From Verticillium longisporum (lineage: Eukaryota > Ascomycota > Sordariomycetes > Glomerellales > Plectosphaerellaceae): DNA of 64,000 nt. Shown one piece after another: positions 1 through 9,774 of this stretch. A program made the position numbers and the translations under genes. The stretch is from assembly GCA_019188255.1 (NCBI GenBank), contig JAETXT010000001.1:6448001-6512000 (forward strand). The letters are read 5' to 3'. Each line of letters starts with the position of its first letter. Position 1 is the stretch's first letter. The notes under the pieces were generated by a model. That model had not been told where the DNA came from. It saw only the letters and a list, made by a program, of their open reading frames with translations, and made no database searches.

Positions 1-1903
1 GAATCCAGTGACAGTTGCGCTTGGTCACTAGCTCGAAGCAGAGAATACGATCCTCGGCCAGATACATGTTGGACTCGAAAATGCCCGCATCCGAGCCGTG
101 AAGCGTTTCGCCAGCGAAGTACTTCTCCAGGGGGCCCTGCCCCTTCTTGTCGTTCTGCAGCGCAACGTAGCGATACGCCGAAAAGGCACCAGGCAAGACG
201 GAGATGAAACCAAAGGCCGATTCCAAGGGTTTGTCCAAGATGTTGCTCATCTTGTACTCAAAGTTTTGTGTTGCAATCAGGGGGTTGAGCAGGTTCTTGC
301 CACCGGTACCCAACATGGCTTTTATCTCACCACATGCACCAGCGCACATGGGCTCGAGGTCGAAAGCCTTCCAGAGGTGGTAGATCGAGTTGCCGCCCGG
401 CTTGGTACCAGCATCGAGAAGAACGCAAATGTTGGGGTCGAGGACTCTGCCGAAAGCAGAGAAGAACCATCTGTGCGAGTTAATCTTCTTCTGGTTCTTT
501 TCCTTGAGGCAGAACAGGATCTGAACGGGCTGCTGCTTCGGCACGAGCTGGACCACACCCTTCTCGATGCGCATGCCGACCTGGGTGGTGTACTCGTAGA
601 TGTGAGACGTCACATCCTTGCCGTTGACCTGCTGCTTGGCAATGCCCTCTTGGTACACGCCCATACCGGCCAAGAGCGCGCGTGCGGGGTTGATCTTGGA
701 CCGACCGTCGCTGACGACGCAGACGACAATCTTCTTCCAGGCGTCCTTGCCCCATGTCTTACTCTCCTTGCGGTTGCACATGTACTCAATGTTCTTGAAG
801 ACACCAATCATGGAGCGCGCGAACAGAATCTCATCTTCGTTGTACATTGTGACGACAATGAACAGCTCGGTGTGCCTCGGTTTCGAGAAGAGCCTCTGTC
901 GAAGAGTAAAGTTCTCCTCATAGAAATGGTCGGGATCACAGGTTGCGGCAGAGTATCGCATGTGCGTAAACTCATCACGCTCGCCGTGCGGCAGCTGATT
1001 CAGCAGTCTGGGGGGAACAGGACAGTCGAGTACGAGGTTGCCCCGATACAACAGAACCTGCTTCACCGTCTTCCACCTCTTGATGCCGCCGCCGGCGCCT
1101 TGCGGCGTGGGCTGGTCCTGGTATGGCTCGCTCGCGTGAGAGTCTTGGTGGGGCAGCATCGGCCGCAGGTCGTCGTGGTCGTAGCCCGGCTGGCCGGGGT
1201 CGTAGCCAAGCGGCGTGCCCTCCATGGGAGTAGGCTCGTAGGGCTGGTTGTAGTAGGCATCGTGATGGGCCTCGGGGTTGACAGCGTAATCTGTCTGATA
1301 CGGGCCTCGTTGGTGGGGGTCTGCGAAGGGGCTGTTTCTGCTGAGGTTGTCTACTGATTGCTGGAGAGGCAGTGACGGTCAGCTGATCTGGTGCTGCCTG
1401 AAATGATGAACATGTCGCACTCACGGCGGCGTTCAGCTGAAGCTGGTCGCTCGGAGTGCCATATCTGCCGGGCACAGCGCCAGGAGACGGACCCGTCTGA
1501 GGGTAGTCGAGCTGCTCTGGTCGCCCATAGGGACGGTCGTCTAGCTGGTAGCCTTGCTGCATGGGGTGGCCTGGTGAAGGTGAACGCCGTACGCGGTCGT
1601 TGTAGAAATCGTCGTCTGTAGAGCGCGGGTATTAGATTTGTGGAGTGGAAAGTAGCATGCAGATGTTCCAGAGGCGAAGCCCGACTGGTGAGAGTTGGAT
1701 CACGAGGACGAACACAGAGACAGCCTTACTGTCTGCTGGTTTCACACAAGGACGAAGGCGGCGTCCAGAGGAGGGTGGGGTTTCAGTCAAGTTGGGGCAG
1801 GTGATGATGGAGGCAGTTTCTCAAAGTATGAGAGTGGGAAACGGGTCAAGGGAATACGAGAGTTTAGGAAAGGTTCCTACTTGCCTAAACGATTATACGC
1901 CAT
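1..1903 (-). CDS. Chitin synthase, division 1 (class I/II type), 5' part, 3' end cut by window edge
   Basis: Plasma-membrane glycosyltransferase that polymerises UDP-GlcNAc into wall chitin. I read three exons: 1903-1885, 1615-1425 and 1360 to the left edge. About 523 residues are visible. The N-terminus is acidic and disordered (MAYNRLDDDF...), rich in Pro, Gln and Tyr. It is followed by the family's N-terminal segment ([29 protein letters not shown]) and the catalytic region: [32 protein letters not shown] and [10 protein letters not shown]. The QRRRW motif and the C-terminal membrane helices lie beyond position 1. The first intron (1884-1616) starts with GC, giving an in-frame GAC codon across the junction; the second (1424-1361) is a GT-AG intron with a CTGAC branch site. 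The family call is firm from the motifs. Class I versus II is my reading of the N-terminal segment and is less certain. Confidence 0.93.
1616..1884 (-). other. GC-AG intron in the chitin synthase gene
   Basis: The donor reads G|GCAAGT and the acceptor CTCTACAG. Splicing joins ...CGT TTA G to AC GAC GAT, giving Leu-Asp-Asp-Asp in frame with the downstream exon. No ATG upstream of exon 2 keeps the frame open with a normal GT donor. GCAAGT is the usual form of the rare GC donor class. At 269 nt it is long for this locus. Read from sequence only; no transcript seen. Confidence 0.6.
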
Positions 1904-2734
1904 GGTTCACAAGGGGGGTTGGGTGTGACAAGACGATCTGGGGAACGGGTGTTTGAGGCCAATGGGCCGTGTGTATACTCTGGTGGTCTTTTGGATTGCT
2001 GCGTTGTGCGCGCTGTCTGTCGCTGTGCTTCTCGGTGGTCCGTCAATGGGATTGATTGTTCTCGAGCTGGCCGCGCCGCAGCTGGGTGGAGGGGGGTGTC
2101 CGAGGTTGCGATGAGAGGGCTACGTGTGTACAGTATGCGCGACAAGCCGTCAACTCATGCGCAGGGACCCTGCCAGGTTTCTTGAGACGGAGACGGAGAC
2201 GGAACCGGATCGGATGCGATGCGACTTGGTGCCGGTGGATCGTGTCGGTTGGGGAGAAGTAGTAATGCGATGGGGATCGAGGAGGGTCAAAGGTGGTCGA
2301 GTGGTACCAGAGAAATGCGGCAGCGGGAGGCCCTTTCGATTAGGGGGTGCGCGCCTTCTCTGGGGTTTCAAGCTGATGAAGATGAAATTCGTAGCAGATG
2401 ACGGCGGGCATGCGATGGGCGATGGGCGACGGACAGCAACAAGGGTGTCTGGTTGGATTGCCGCCGTTGCTGGTTGCTTGGGAGCGAGGGTAGGGAGACT
2501 TGGGAGACCAGGAGACCAGGAGAGAGGCTTGAGAGGCTGGGTGAGTGTGGATGGGACAGATGGTGGTGGGTCACGGTCACAGCTTTAATTCCAAGGATCC
2601 CATGTCCCAGGAGCTGAAACACACGAGTTCCCTCTTGGACCCCAGGTGACGTCGGATGGCCACTTGACAGTACTACCTGGGTCTGAGGGACCTTGGCGAG
2701 TCGGCATTCCATGTGCGGTGACGGCTGCTCTCAC

Positions 2735-2810
2735 GCTGTTGACCAGTTGCCAGGCTGTTGACCAGTTGCCAGGCTGTTGACCAGTTGCCAGGCTGTTGAC
2801 CAGTTGCCAG
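2735..2810. repeat. 19-bp tandem repeat, four copies
   Basis: Four exact head-to-tail copies of GCTGTTGACCAGTTGCCAG at 2735-2753, 2754-2772, 2773-2791 and 2792-2810. There is no spacer between copies, so this is a minisatellite and not a CRISPR-type array. It lies about 0.85 kb upstream of the chitin synthase start codon. A 19-bp period does not keep a reading frame, which argues against coding. Confidence 0.95.
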
Positions 2811-2863
2811 CCTGTCTGCCGCACCGTGGTATCACGGCGATCCATCCACCTACTGATTTACTT

Positions 2864-3020
2864 GCAAGGTAGGCACCCATGCAAGGTAGCTAGCTGCCTA
2901 GGTACCTAGGCGAATGGACATGCACTAATCTGCAGCCCGTTGCTATGTACCAGACGCGAAACCCAAAACCCTCAAATGACACGATGCCTGCTACCTAACG
3001 TAGGTACGTACGTACGTAGG
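2864..3020. repeat. Two AGGTA/TACCT-rich blocks
   Basis: Blocks at 2864-2910 and 2991-3020 carry repeated AGGTA, TACCTA and CTAGGTACCTAGG-like palindromes, plus a run of ACGT units (TACGTACGTACGTA). They belong to a motif family found in at least eight other non-coding places in this window. Function unknown. Confidence 0.7.
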
Positions 3021-3297
3021 GGGACAATGGGGAGCACAGGCGAGGGCGATCTCCAACGCCGCGAGGCTGAGCAAACGAACAGCGCTCAAAGTGCCGTGAC
3101 ACCCGTGGCTCATTGGCCCGTCGTCACCCAGAGCGATGCGAGTCACGGAAACTTTCAGTGGATGGACGCGCTATCCGAACAGTGGAGTGGTGGCACAGCA
3201 TGCGCCGCCCTGGCCGGGAAACTCCCCATCCGCCCGCCACCACCACCCACCCTCACCCACCCAGGCTTGCCAGGCCACCTCAAGGTCACCCACCTCA

Positions 3298-3347
3298 AGG
3301 GCGGCTCCCACCCAAGGGCGGCTCAAGGGCGGCTCAAGGGCGGCCCA
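3298..3347. repeat. GC-rich short tandem repeat (CAAGGGCGGCT unit)
   Basis: Four imperfect copies of an 11-bp unit, AAGGGCGGCTC, occur in a row; the first is separated from the second by a short CCACCC insert. No coding role seen. Confidence 0.8.
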
Positions 3348-3630
3348 GGAACCGCCAATGCAGTGGCACGCGACTGACGAGTCAACGCTTGTCCTGTCAT
3401 TCTGCCTTTGTGCGGTACCTTAACCTTACTACTGTATCTCCAGCGAACGAATGAACGGAAGGCCAAGAAAGAGAAGAGTGGCTGGTGCTCTCGAAATAGC
3501 ATCCGCCCTGTGAGTCTCTCCACACCACGCGGCCGCTGAGCCACAACCCACCCTCTCGCTCTTCTCTGCAGCCGGCGCACGCTCAACGTCGTGCCCCAAT
3601 CGCTGGCTGGCCTGGTCCGACTATACAGTC

Positions 3631-3689
3631 GTTACATCCATCTCGTTGCGATCCATCTCGTGACGATCCATCTCGTTACGATCCATCTC
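3631..3689. repeat. 15-bp tandem repeat, four copies
   Basis: Units of GTTRCGATCCATCTC at 3631-3644 (one base short), 3645-3659, 3660-3674 and 3675-3689. The 15-bp period keeps frame, so a short minus-strand frame reads an EMDRN-type pentapeptide repeat, but nothing else supports a gene there. Confidence 0.9.
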
Positions 3690-4015
3690 CGAAAATTCTA
3701 CTTGCAACCGAGGCGAACCCGCCCACCATGACGAATCGCCATGCTTGGCAGCTCGTAGTCGCTCGTAGTCGCGTTCCCATCGCGGTCCAACCCGAACCAC
3801 ACCGGGTATCACTCCGCAAGGCCGAAGGTAGGGAGCGAGCCAGGCTTTGTCATGACGGCAACAAACACGTTCAGTCCAGGCAACCAGATTCCTTCCTCAC
3901 CGCTGCTGTCCCATACGAAGGGCCTGGATCGCTCATCAGTCGTCCTGCCATGACGAATCGGTAAAATCTGTAAAGTCCAATGTCCATGTATACCCCTCCC
4001 TTCCACGCGTCCAGT

Positions 4016-4047
4016 ATCTCTTGCTTTGCAAATCTCTTGCTTTGCAA
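4016..4047. repeat. 16-bp direct duplication
   Basis: ATCTCTTGCTTTGCAA occurs twice in a row without a spacer. Simple local duplication in non-coding DNA. Confidence 0.85.
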
Positions 4048-5088
4048 GGTTCCTCACGCCGAATGCACTCCTCTCAGCTTACATGCAGGGCCACGAAGGC
4101 ATCGGGGTACTCAAGATCGAAGGTGTCATGAATCTGCCGAGCCAAAAATGGCCAAACTTTGTGCCGATGCTGATTGCGTTAGACTCACGATACACTCCAG
4201 AAGAAAGTCTCGTCCGAAGAGCCTGTGGCGATGTAATAAGTCTGAAGATCCCAGCCACGCATGCGCCTACCTCCCACGCGTGGCCCTCCGTCACTCACAC
4301 TGTCGAGACTGCTGTCGTAGAAGAGTATGATTCGGTAGCCCTACGCTTTTTAGATCAACTACCTTGGAGGCCTCTTTTTATTGCTTGACTGTCGGTCATA
4401 CTATCAACTTTGATCAAGGTGACAGCTCCATCTGCCCATTGTGACCAGTTTTGGTGGTTTTACCGTCGAAAATGGTTGAATGTGCCATGGCAGTCGCTGC
4501 TTCCATGCTGGCATGGCGCTGCACCCGGAACTCCAGTTGGGCAGGATCATGGGAATGCCCAATGTTTTGATAGACGTTCCCTCGAGTGGCCGTCATGCCG
4601 GTGTTTGATAGAACATGCATGGCTTCCTGGCGATCATGATTATGGCATATTCTCAATCTTGTGTCTTGCACCTCTGCATATTCTTGACATTTGGTCCGTT
4701 TTCCTTCGTTCTTCCTCTTCTCCTTCGAATGACAAGGAAAGAAAATAACACCTCACCATCTACTACGTCTCGTCCTGCTTGGCATGGTCCGGATTCACAG
4801 TAGAGCATCCGAGTCAGGTGCCAGATTCTTCCTGTTTGGAATATCATACTGGATCATATCATACCAGGAGTTGGGTCTGAGCGAGTCACGTTCACAACGC
4901 AGCCACAAAACAGTATATTGGTGGTGTTCATGAGAAATAAGCCCTCTCTCAAGGTCTCATAAAATAGCAGGCCAACATGCAATCACGCTGAGCATTTCCA
5001 GTAGAAATTACCATCCGTTGTCGTGACACCAGGCGGATGAAGGTAAATACTTTAAATAGTCGTCAAGCAACCCCGCCTCGTAAACGAG

Positions 5089-5832
5089 TTATGCCCCATT
5101 CCTCCCATCTCGCGATGCCCCCTCAGCCGACAACCCAAGCCTCTCCTCGACCAGCGCGACAACCTCCTCCCACGGCCTCATGGCCCCGACGCCGACATCG
5201 CCGCATGCCAGCGCCTTGGACACGGGCCGCAGCACATCGAACCAGCCGTCGCGGCCGCCCCAGTCCTCCTCGAGCACCTTGAGGTGCCGCGCCGTCAGCG
5301 GATGGGTGTACATCATGGTGTTCATGCTCGGCGCGGCGACGATGCGGCGGCGCGTGCCGTCGGCGCGGACAGACGTGTCCCAGGCGCGCACGACGGACGT
5401 GATGAGGTTGTCGGACAGGCCGGCGGCGATCTTGGCGAGCGAGTTGGCCGACAGCGGCGCGAGGACGAGCAGGTCGGCCCAGCGGCGGAGCTCGATGTGG
5501 AGGATCGAGGCGCCGCGCTTCCACGCGTGGGGACCCCACTCGTCGGCGTCGAGGTAGACGCCGTCGACGCCGGGGAGGCGGCGCAGCGACTCGACGGTTG
5601 GCTGCTCGGCTGATGTGCCCGTGAGGAACTGCGCTGCCGAGGGCGTCAGGATGATGCGGATGGAGAGGGACGGGTGACGGGCGAGGTGGGCCAGCATCGA
5701 GGGGAGTTTGATGGTGGCGACGCTGCCGGTGCAGGCGAGCAGCAGGTGGGCTTTGCCGTCTTGGAGGGCGCCCGCCACGGCATCGGCCGGATTCATCATG
5801 TGCTGGGTCAGGCTACGGAAAGAAAAGGGCAT
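5089..5832 (-). CDS. Phosphopantothenoylcysteine decarboxylase (HFCD flavoprotein)
   Basis: FMN enzyme of coenzyme A synthesis that decarboxylates 4'-phosphopantothenoylcysteine to 4'-phosphopantetheine. It is a single exon of 247 residues from the chosen start. Family marks in order: LLLACTGSVATIKLP at the N-terminus (flavin-binding fold), ILHIELRRWAD with the catalytic His, LVLAPLSANSLAKIAAGLSDNL, the substrate-clamp type motif APSMNTMMY, and the cysteine motif LACGDVGVGAM. The compact size fits a stand-alone PPCDC rather than the longer Hal3/Sis2 regulators, which carry an acidic tail. I start at the Met beginning MPFSF; an in-frame Met at 5889 would add 19 residues that do not look conserved. 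It is divergent from grx5. Confidence 0.9.
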   Translation of the reverse strand: MPFSFRSLTQHMMNPADAVAGALQDGKAHLLLACTGSVATIKLPSMLAHLARHPSLSIRIILTPSAAQFLTGTSAEQPTVESLRRLPGVDGVYLDADEWGPHAWKRGASILHIELRRWADLLVLAPLSANSLAKIAAGLSDNLITSVVRAWDTSVRADGTRRRIVAAPSMNTMMYTHPLTARHLKVLEEDWGGRDGWFDVLRPVSKALACGDVGVGAMRPWEEVVALVEERLGLSAEGASRDGRNGA

Positions 5833-6327
5833 GTGATCTGGTGAGTTGTGAGATGTGGTGAGGGGTCTTGGTGGGGTCAGCTTCAGCACTTGCTTGAGAG
5901 GTCTGTTCGACTTGCCAATGGCGGGATTCAGATGGATGGCCTGCGGCTTTCTTAGATCTTTCGAGTCATGGAAAGGTAGAGCTCTCTGCTCTGGTCAAGA
6001 AATAGGTACCTACCTTACCTTAGTAGGTACTACCTTACCTTAGGTAGGTACCGTGGTCAAAAGCAACGGCAGTCAAGGCCTCGTTCTCGAAGGCCAAAGA
6101 CAATGATGAAGTAAGCTGTCGTCCAACGCAACAAAGCAACAAAGCCGATTGGCCAAAGCTGCCGTCACCGAACCACACCGACCAACGTACCACCGACAGC
6201 CGATTACATCACGCGTATTTTTTGCACCATTGCCTCGGGCGATTTCTCATCAACGGCGCCCATCGTCTTTTAGTCTCCTGTCTCTCCAGCCTGTACCCTC
6301 ACCGCACATCCACACACCTTCCCAAAC
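5833..6327. promoter_or_regulatory. Divergent promoter between PPCDC and grx5, with AGGTA block
   Basis: About 495 bp separate two oppositely directed start codons. It contains a dense AGGTA/TACCT block at 6003-6052, with several TACCTTACCT and TAGGTAGGTA units arranged as inverted copies, and an ATTGG (reverse CCAAT) at 6148-6152. It presumably drives both genes; neither element has been tested. Confidence 0.5.
6003..6052. repeat. AGGTA/TACCT block
   Basis: Repeated TACCT and AGGTA pentamers in both orientations form an imperfect palindromic cluster. One of the densest examples in the window and centrally placed in a bidirectional promoter. Confidence 0.75.
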
Positions 6328-6940
6328 ATGTGGTCAAGATCCCTCCTCGCCTCTGTAACGTCTCCCCAGCGCCCCAGCGTCTCCCTCGTCGAAGAACAAG
6401 ACTGACTAAAAAACCCCCGACAGAGCGCCTTGCGCGCCGCCCGCCCGGCGACCTCCGCCTTCCGCGCCCCGAACCCCTTCCTCCTCACAGCCGCCCAGCG
6501 CCGCCTCCTCTCCGACCAGACGCGCCAGGCCATCGACAAGGCCGTCGCCTCGGCGCCCGTCGTGCTCTTCATGAAGGGCCCCCCGAGACGCCCCAGTGCG
6601 GCTTCTCGCGCGCGAGCATCCAGGTCCTCGGCCTGCAGGGCGTCGACCCGGCCAAGTTTGCCGCCTTTAACGTGCTCGAGGACGCCGAGCTGCGGTCGGG
6701 TGCGTTTCTCCTGCAAGATGAATTTTTTTCTTCTTTCTTCTTTTCGCTGACGCCGGTGACGCAGGTATCAAGGAGTACTCGGACTGGCCGACGATCCCCC
6801 AGCTGTACGTCGACAAGGAGTTTGTGGGCGGCTGCGACATTGTTGTGTCGATGCACCAGAACGGCGACCTCGCCAAGCTGCTCGAGGAGAAGAAGGTTCT
6901 CGCCGAGGGCGAGGGCGAGGGCGAGGGCAAGGACGAATGA
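6328..6940 (+). CDS. grx5: Monothiol glutaredoxin Grx5, mitochondrial, with a one-base frameshift
   Basis: Mitochondrial CGFS glutaredoxin that carries [2Fe-2S] clusters in iron-sulfur assembly. Exons: 6328-6354, 6424-6699, 6765-6940; both introns are GT-AG with CTGAC branch sites. The first exon and the start of the second give an Arg/Ser/Ala-rich presequence (MWSRSLLAS..., [13 protein letters not shown]). Then come LFMKG, the active site [27 protein letters not shown] and MHQNG, ending in a Glu-Gly tail made by GAGGGC hexamers (6903-6930). As given, the frame breaks at the C run 6579-6584, just before the CGFS site: one extra base is needed to join the two conserved halves. With that base the protein is 159 residues, normal for the family. 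I take this as a sequence error, not decay. Confidence 0.9.
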
Positions 6941-7163
6941 GGAGCGAAAATCGACTCTCGATATCAGATATGAAGGTGGGGGGGGCTGTAGAAGGCTTGT
7001 AATTTGTGTACGATAAGGGGCACGCATGGCCGGCACACCACGACATGATGACGGCTGGTGAAATGAAAACAAGGCATTGCTCGTCGCATTGATTGCAGTA
7101 CATGTGGCTATCTGCTCCCTCTCTTCCCATGGCACTGTCTCCCTGCGGGAGATCGACCCCTTC

Positions 7164-9006
7164 CTACCATGCCGGGTATGACGCGCCGTCGCCGCGCATA
7201 TCGCTGCCAGCCGACCAGATGCCCGTGTCCTCCAGCGGATCGACCGTGTGGCGGATAATCTGGCCGCGGCCAAACAGCCCCCTCTCGTTGCCGGTGAGCA
7301 CCCTGACCTTGTGGCCGAGCTTCCGGAGGCCCTCGATCGTGTCGGCGGGCATGCCCTCCTCGACGTTGACGTTCCAGTCAAAGTCGATGCACACGCGCGG
7401 CGCGTCGAGGGCCTGCTGCGGGTTGAGGCCGCCGACGAGCTGGCCGAGCAGCACCTGGACGTGGCCCTGCGGCTGCATGAAGCCGCCCATGACGCCAAAG
7501 GCGCTGTGCAGCGACCCGTCGGCGAGGTTGGTCACCATGCCGGGGATGATGGTGTGGTAGGGCCGCTTGCGGGGCGCCAGCCGGTTGGGGTGGCCGGCGT
7601 CGAGGCTAAAGTTGGAGCCGCGGTTCTGCAGCGTGAAGCCGCAGCCGCGCGGGATGATGCCCGTGCCGAAGCCGTCGTAGTTACTGTTGATGAACGACGC
7701 CGCGTTGCCGTCGCCGTCGGACACGGCAAAGTAGACCGTGTCGCTGCTGTGCAGCGCCGGCGAGGGATCGTCGGCGGCGTGCCGCGCCCGCCCGACCCCG
7801 CCGCCTTGGTGGCGTCGAAGAGCCTGGCGCGTGCGGCGAGGTACTCGGGTGCGATGAGGCCCGCCGCCGGCACCTTTTCGACGTTGGGGTCCGTGACGTA
7901 CCACTGCGCATCGGTGAAGCCGAGACGCAGGGCCTCGATGATGGCGTGCAGGTAGGGCGCCGTGTTGTGGTCCTCGGGCTTCCACTTGGGAATCGTGCCC
8001 TCGTTCTGGAGCGCCTGGAGAATGCCGAGCGCCATGAGCGCGACGATGCCCTGGCCGTTGGGGGGGTGTTCCCAGACCTCGACGCCGTCATCGTGGAAGC
8101 CACCGTGCTGGAGCTTCAGCGAGATGGGCTCGACCGGCTCGCTGCCGGTCTCGAGATGGTGGGCGAGATCATCGAGGTCGATGTGGCCGCCGAGGTCCCT
8201 GCACACCTTGACGTACTCCTCGGCGATGCGGCCTTGGTAGAAGCCCTTTTTGCCCTCGGTCGCCAGGGCACGGAACGTCCTCGCGAGGTCGGGGTTCTTC
8301 ATGATCTCGCCGGGTCGAGGGGCTCGCACGCCGTCCTTGGCTGAGGGATCCTTCTTGAGCATCTCGCCGTAGTTCGGAGACGCCTCGCGCAGGATAGACT
8401 CTGCTGAAGTCCACTGTGCATTATTTAGCGTTGGGGGGGCGCTTCTTGATCGTGCTGGTGTCTTCAACTCACATAGTAGCCGGTAATATCAGACACGGGG
8501 AAGCCCCTCTCGCCGAGCTCAATGGCGGGCGCCAGAATCCTGTCGAGAGCCAGGTTGCCGCTGCCAAAGCGCTCAACCGTGTCGACCCAGCCAGCAGCGG
8601 CGCCTGGCACGGTCACGGCGTGGACGCTCTTGGAGGGGATCTTGCCCTGTGCGCCGTCGGCGAGGCCGAGGTCTCTCCTGACCGTCTCGAGCGTGCACTT
8701 GTTGCCGGAGCGGCCGGAGCCGTTCATGGCCGAGACCTTGGCCGTCTTGGCATCGTAGTAGAGGATGAACATGTCGCCGCCGATGCCGGTGGAGCACGGC
8801 TCGGTCATGTTGAGGCCGGCGGCGCCGGCGACAGCAGCATCAGCCGCATTGCCGCCGGCGTGCAGGACCTCGAGGCCGCACTTGGCCGCCAGAGGCTGGG
8901 TGCAGCTGACGATGCCCTTGGTGCTGTGGACGACGCTCCTCCTGCTGGGGAAGCGCGTGAACTCGGCCGCCTGGGGCGTGAGCATGTGCGCGGGGCTCAG
9001 CGGCAT
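7164..9006 (-). CDS. Gamma-glutamyltranspeptidase family (Ntn hydrolase), with a one-base frameshift
   Basis: Hydrolase/transferase acting on gamma-glutamyl bonds, as in glutathione turnover. Exons 9006-8473 and 8413-7164, intron 8472-8414 (GT-AG). Large-subunit motifs: [27 protein letters not shown]. The small subunit should start at the nucleophile Thr in [15 protein letters not shown], followed by PYHTIIPGM and GGFMQPQGH. The visible N-terminus is not a signal peptide, so a cytosolic, YwrD-like member is more likely than the secreted vacuolar type. Frame is lost at the plus-strand C run 7796-7799, between DATKAAG and [13 protein letters not shown]; one extra C restores it and gives 594 residues, the usual size. 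It converges with grx5 (223 bp apart). Confidence 0.9.
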
Positions 9007-9774
9007 GATGGGCAGACGGCGGTGCGGGGTGCGTTCTCGACGGCGACAACGTGTAGTGAGCAGACACTAGGTGGGACGGTTTGGTTTTCGAGGTAGGTAG
9101 TAGCAAGAAGGCGAGGCGAGGCGGATCGTGATGTGACGAGGCACCTGTTCTATTTGAGGAAGAGAAGATGGGAGGAGATCGCCCTTCGTCCGACCATGTT
9201 GCTCATGATAGAGGACGCAGAGCCGACGAGATGTTATCGGCCGGTTACGCAATCGCGTCGGCATTGGTCGCGTCGGCATTGGTCGCGTCGGCATTGGTCC
9301 CGACGAGGCATGATGTGCAGAGAGTCGAGTGATGCATCACCCCGCGCCCACCCGCCACAGGTGAAGGGCGTGGTACATAGCGGGGGTCTCCCGCCAAGTT
9401 CCCCCGCCGCCGAGTTCGGGCCAGCCTTGGGGTCGGCGCCGGCGGCAGTCACATAGTTTCTGAGCTGATACCGGGGCAAATACTCCAGGGAATATTCATC
9501 GTGTTATTCCCGGATACACGTGGATTTTCTTTGATCTGCGTGCAATTTCATTCCCTGTAAGAAAGCGTCCTGGCAGGTTCGCGTGAGAGAGAGAGAGGGA
9601 CACGTGACTTCGTGCCTCGTGCCCCGCCTTCCCTCGCGACCCGACGCGGACACGATTCGAGAGCTCCTCCCAGCACCTCAGTAGGTACCTTGGTCGAAGC
9701 ACCGACTAGTGCTCCCAGCGTCTTCAACACATCGTCACCCAGCCAGGCCGGTGTATACCAACAGAACCGCCACC
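9007..9774. promoter_or_regulatory. Divergent promoter between GGT and dynactin p25
   Basis: 768 bp between divergent start codons. It contains a 15-bp repeat in three copies (9255-9299), a GC-rich stretch around 9340-9450, and a TAGGTACCT motif near 9681. No gene seen. The sequence before the p25 start codon (ACCGCCACC) is a good fungal start context. Confidence 0.5.
9255..9299. repeat. 15-bp tandem repeat, three copies
   Basis: GCGTCGGCATTGGTC occurs three times in a row at 9255-9269, 9270-9284 and 9285-9299, about 250 bp upstream of the GGT start. Confidence 0.9.

Larger units (their letters stand above)
1904..5088. other. Gene-poor interval between chitin synthase and PPCDC genes
   Basis: I see no supportable gene in these 3.2 kb. 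The part next to 1903 is the chitin synthase promoter and leader. The interval holds four small tandem repeats (2735-2810, 3298-3347, 3631-3689, 4016-4047) and two AGGTA/TACCT blocks (2864-2910, 2991-3020), listed separately. Open frames here, for example 2124-2588 (+) and 4026-4388 (+), show no domain, no low-complexity bias typical of fungal proteins, and no convincing splice partners. Confidence 0.5.

Noticed and set aside
98..1357. Long plus-strand open frame of 419 codons
   Set aside because: It is the antisense of the chitin synthase catalytic region, whose motifs are unmistakable on the minus strand.
2735..2810. CRISPR-like array
   Set aside because: Copies touch each other with no spacers, and the genome is fungal.
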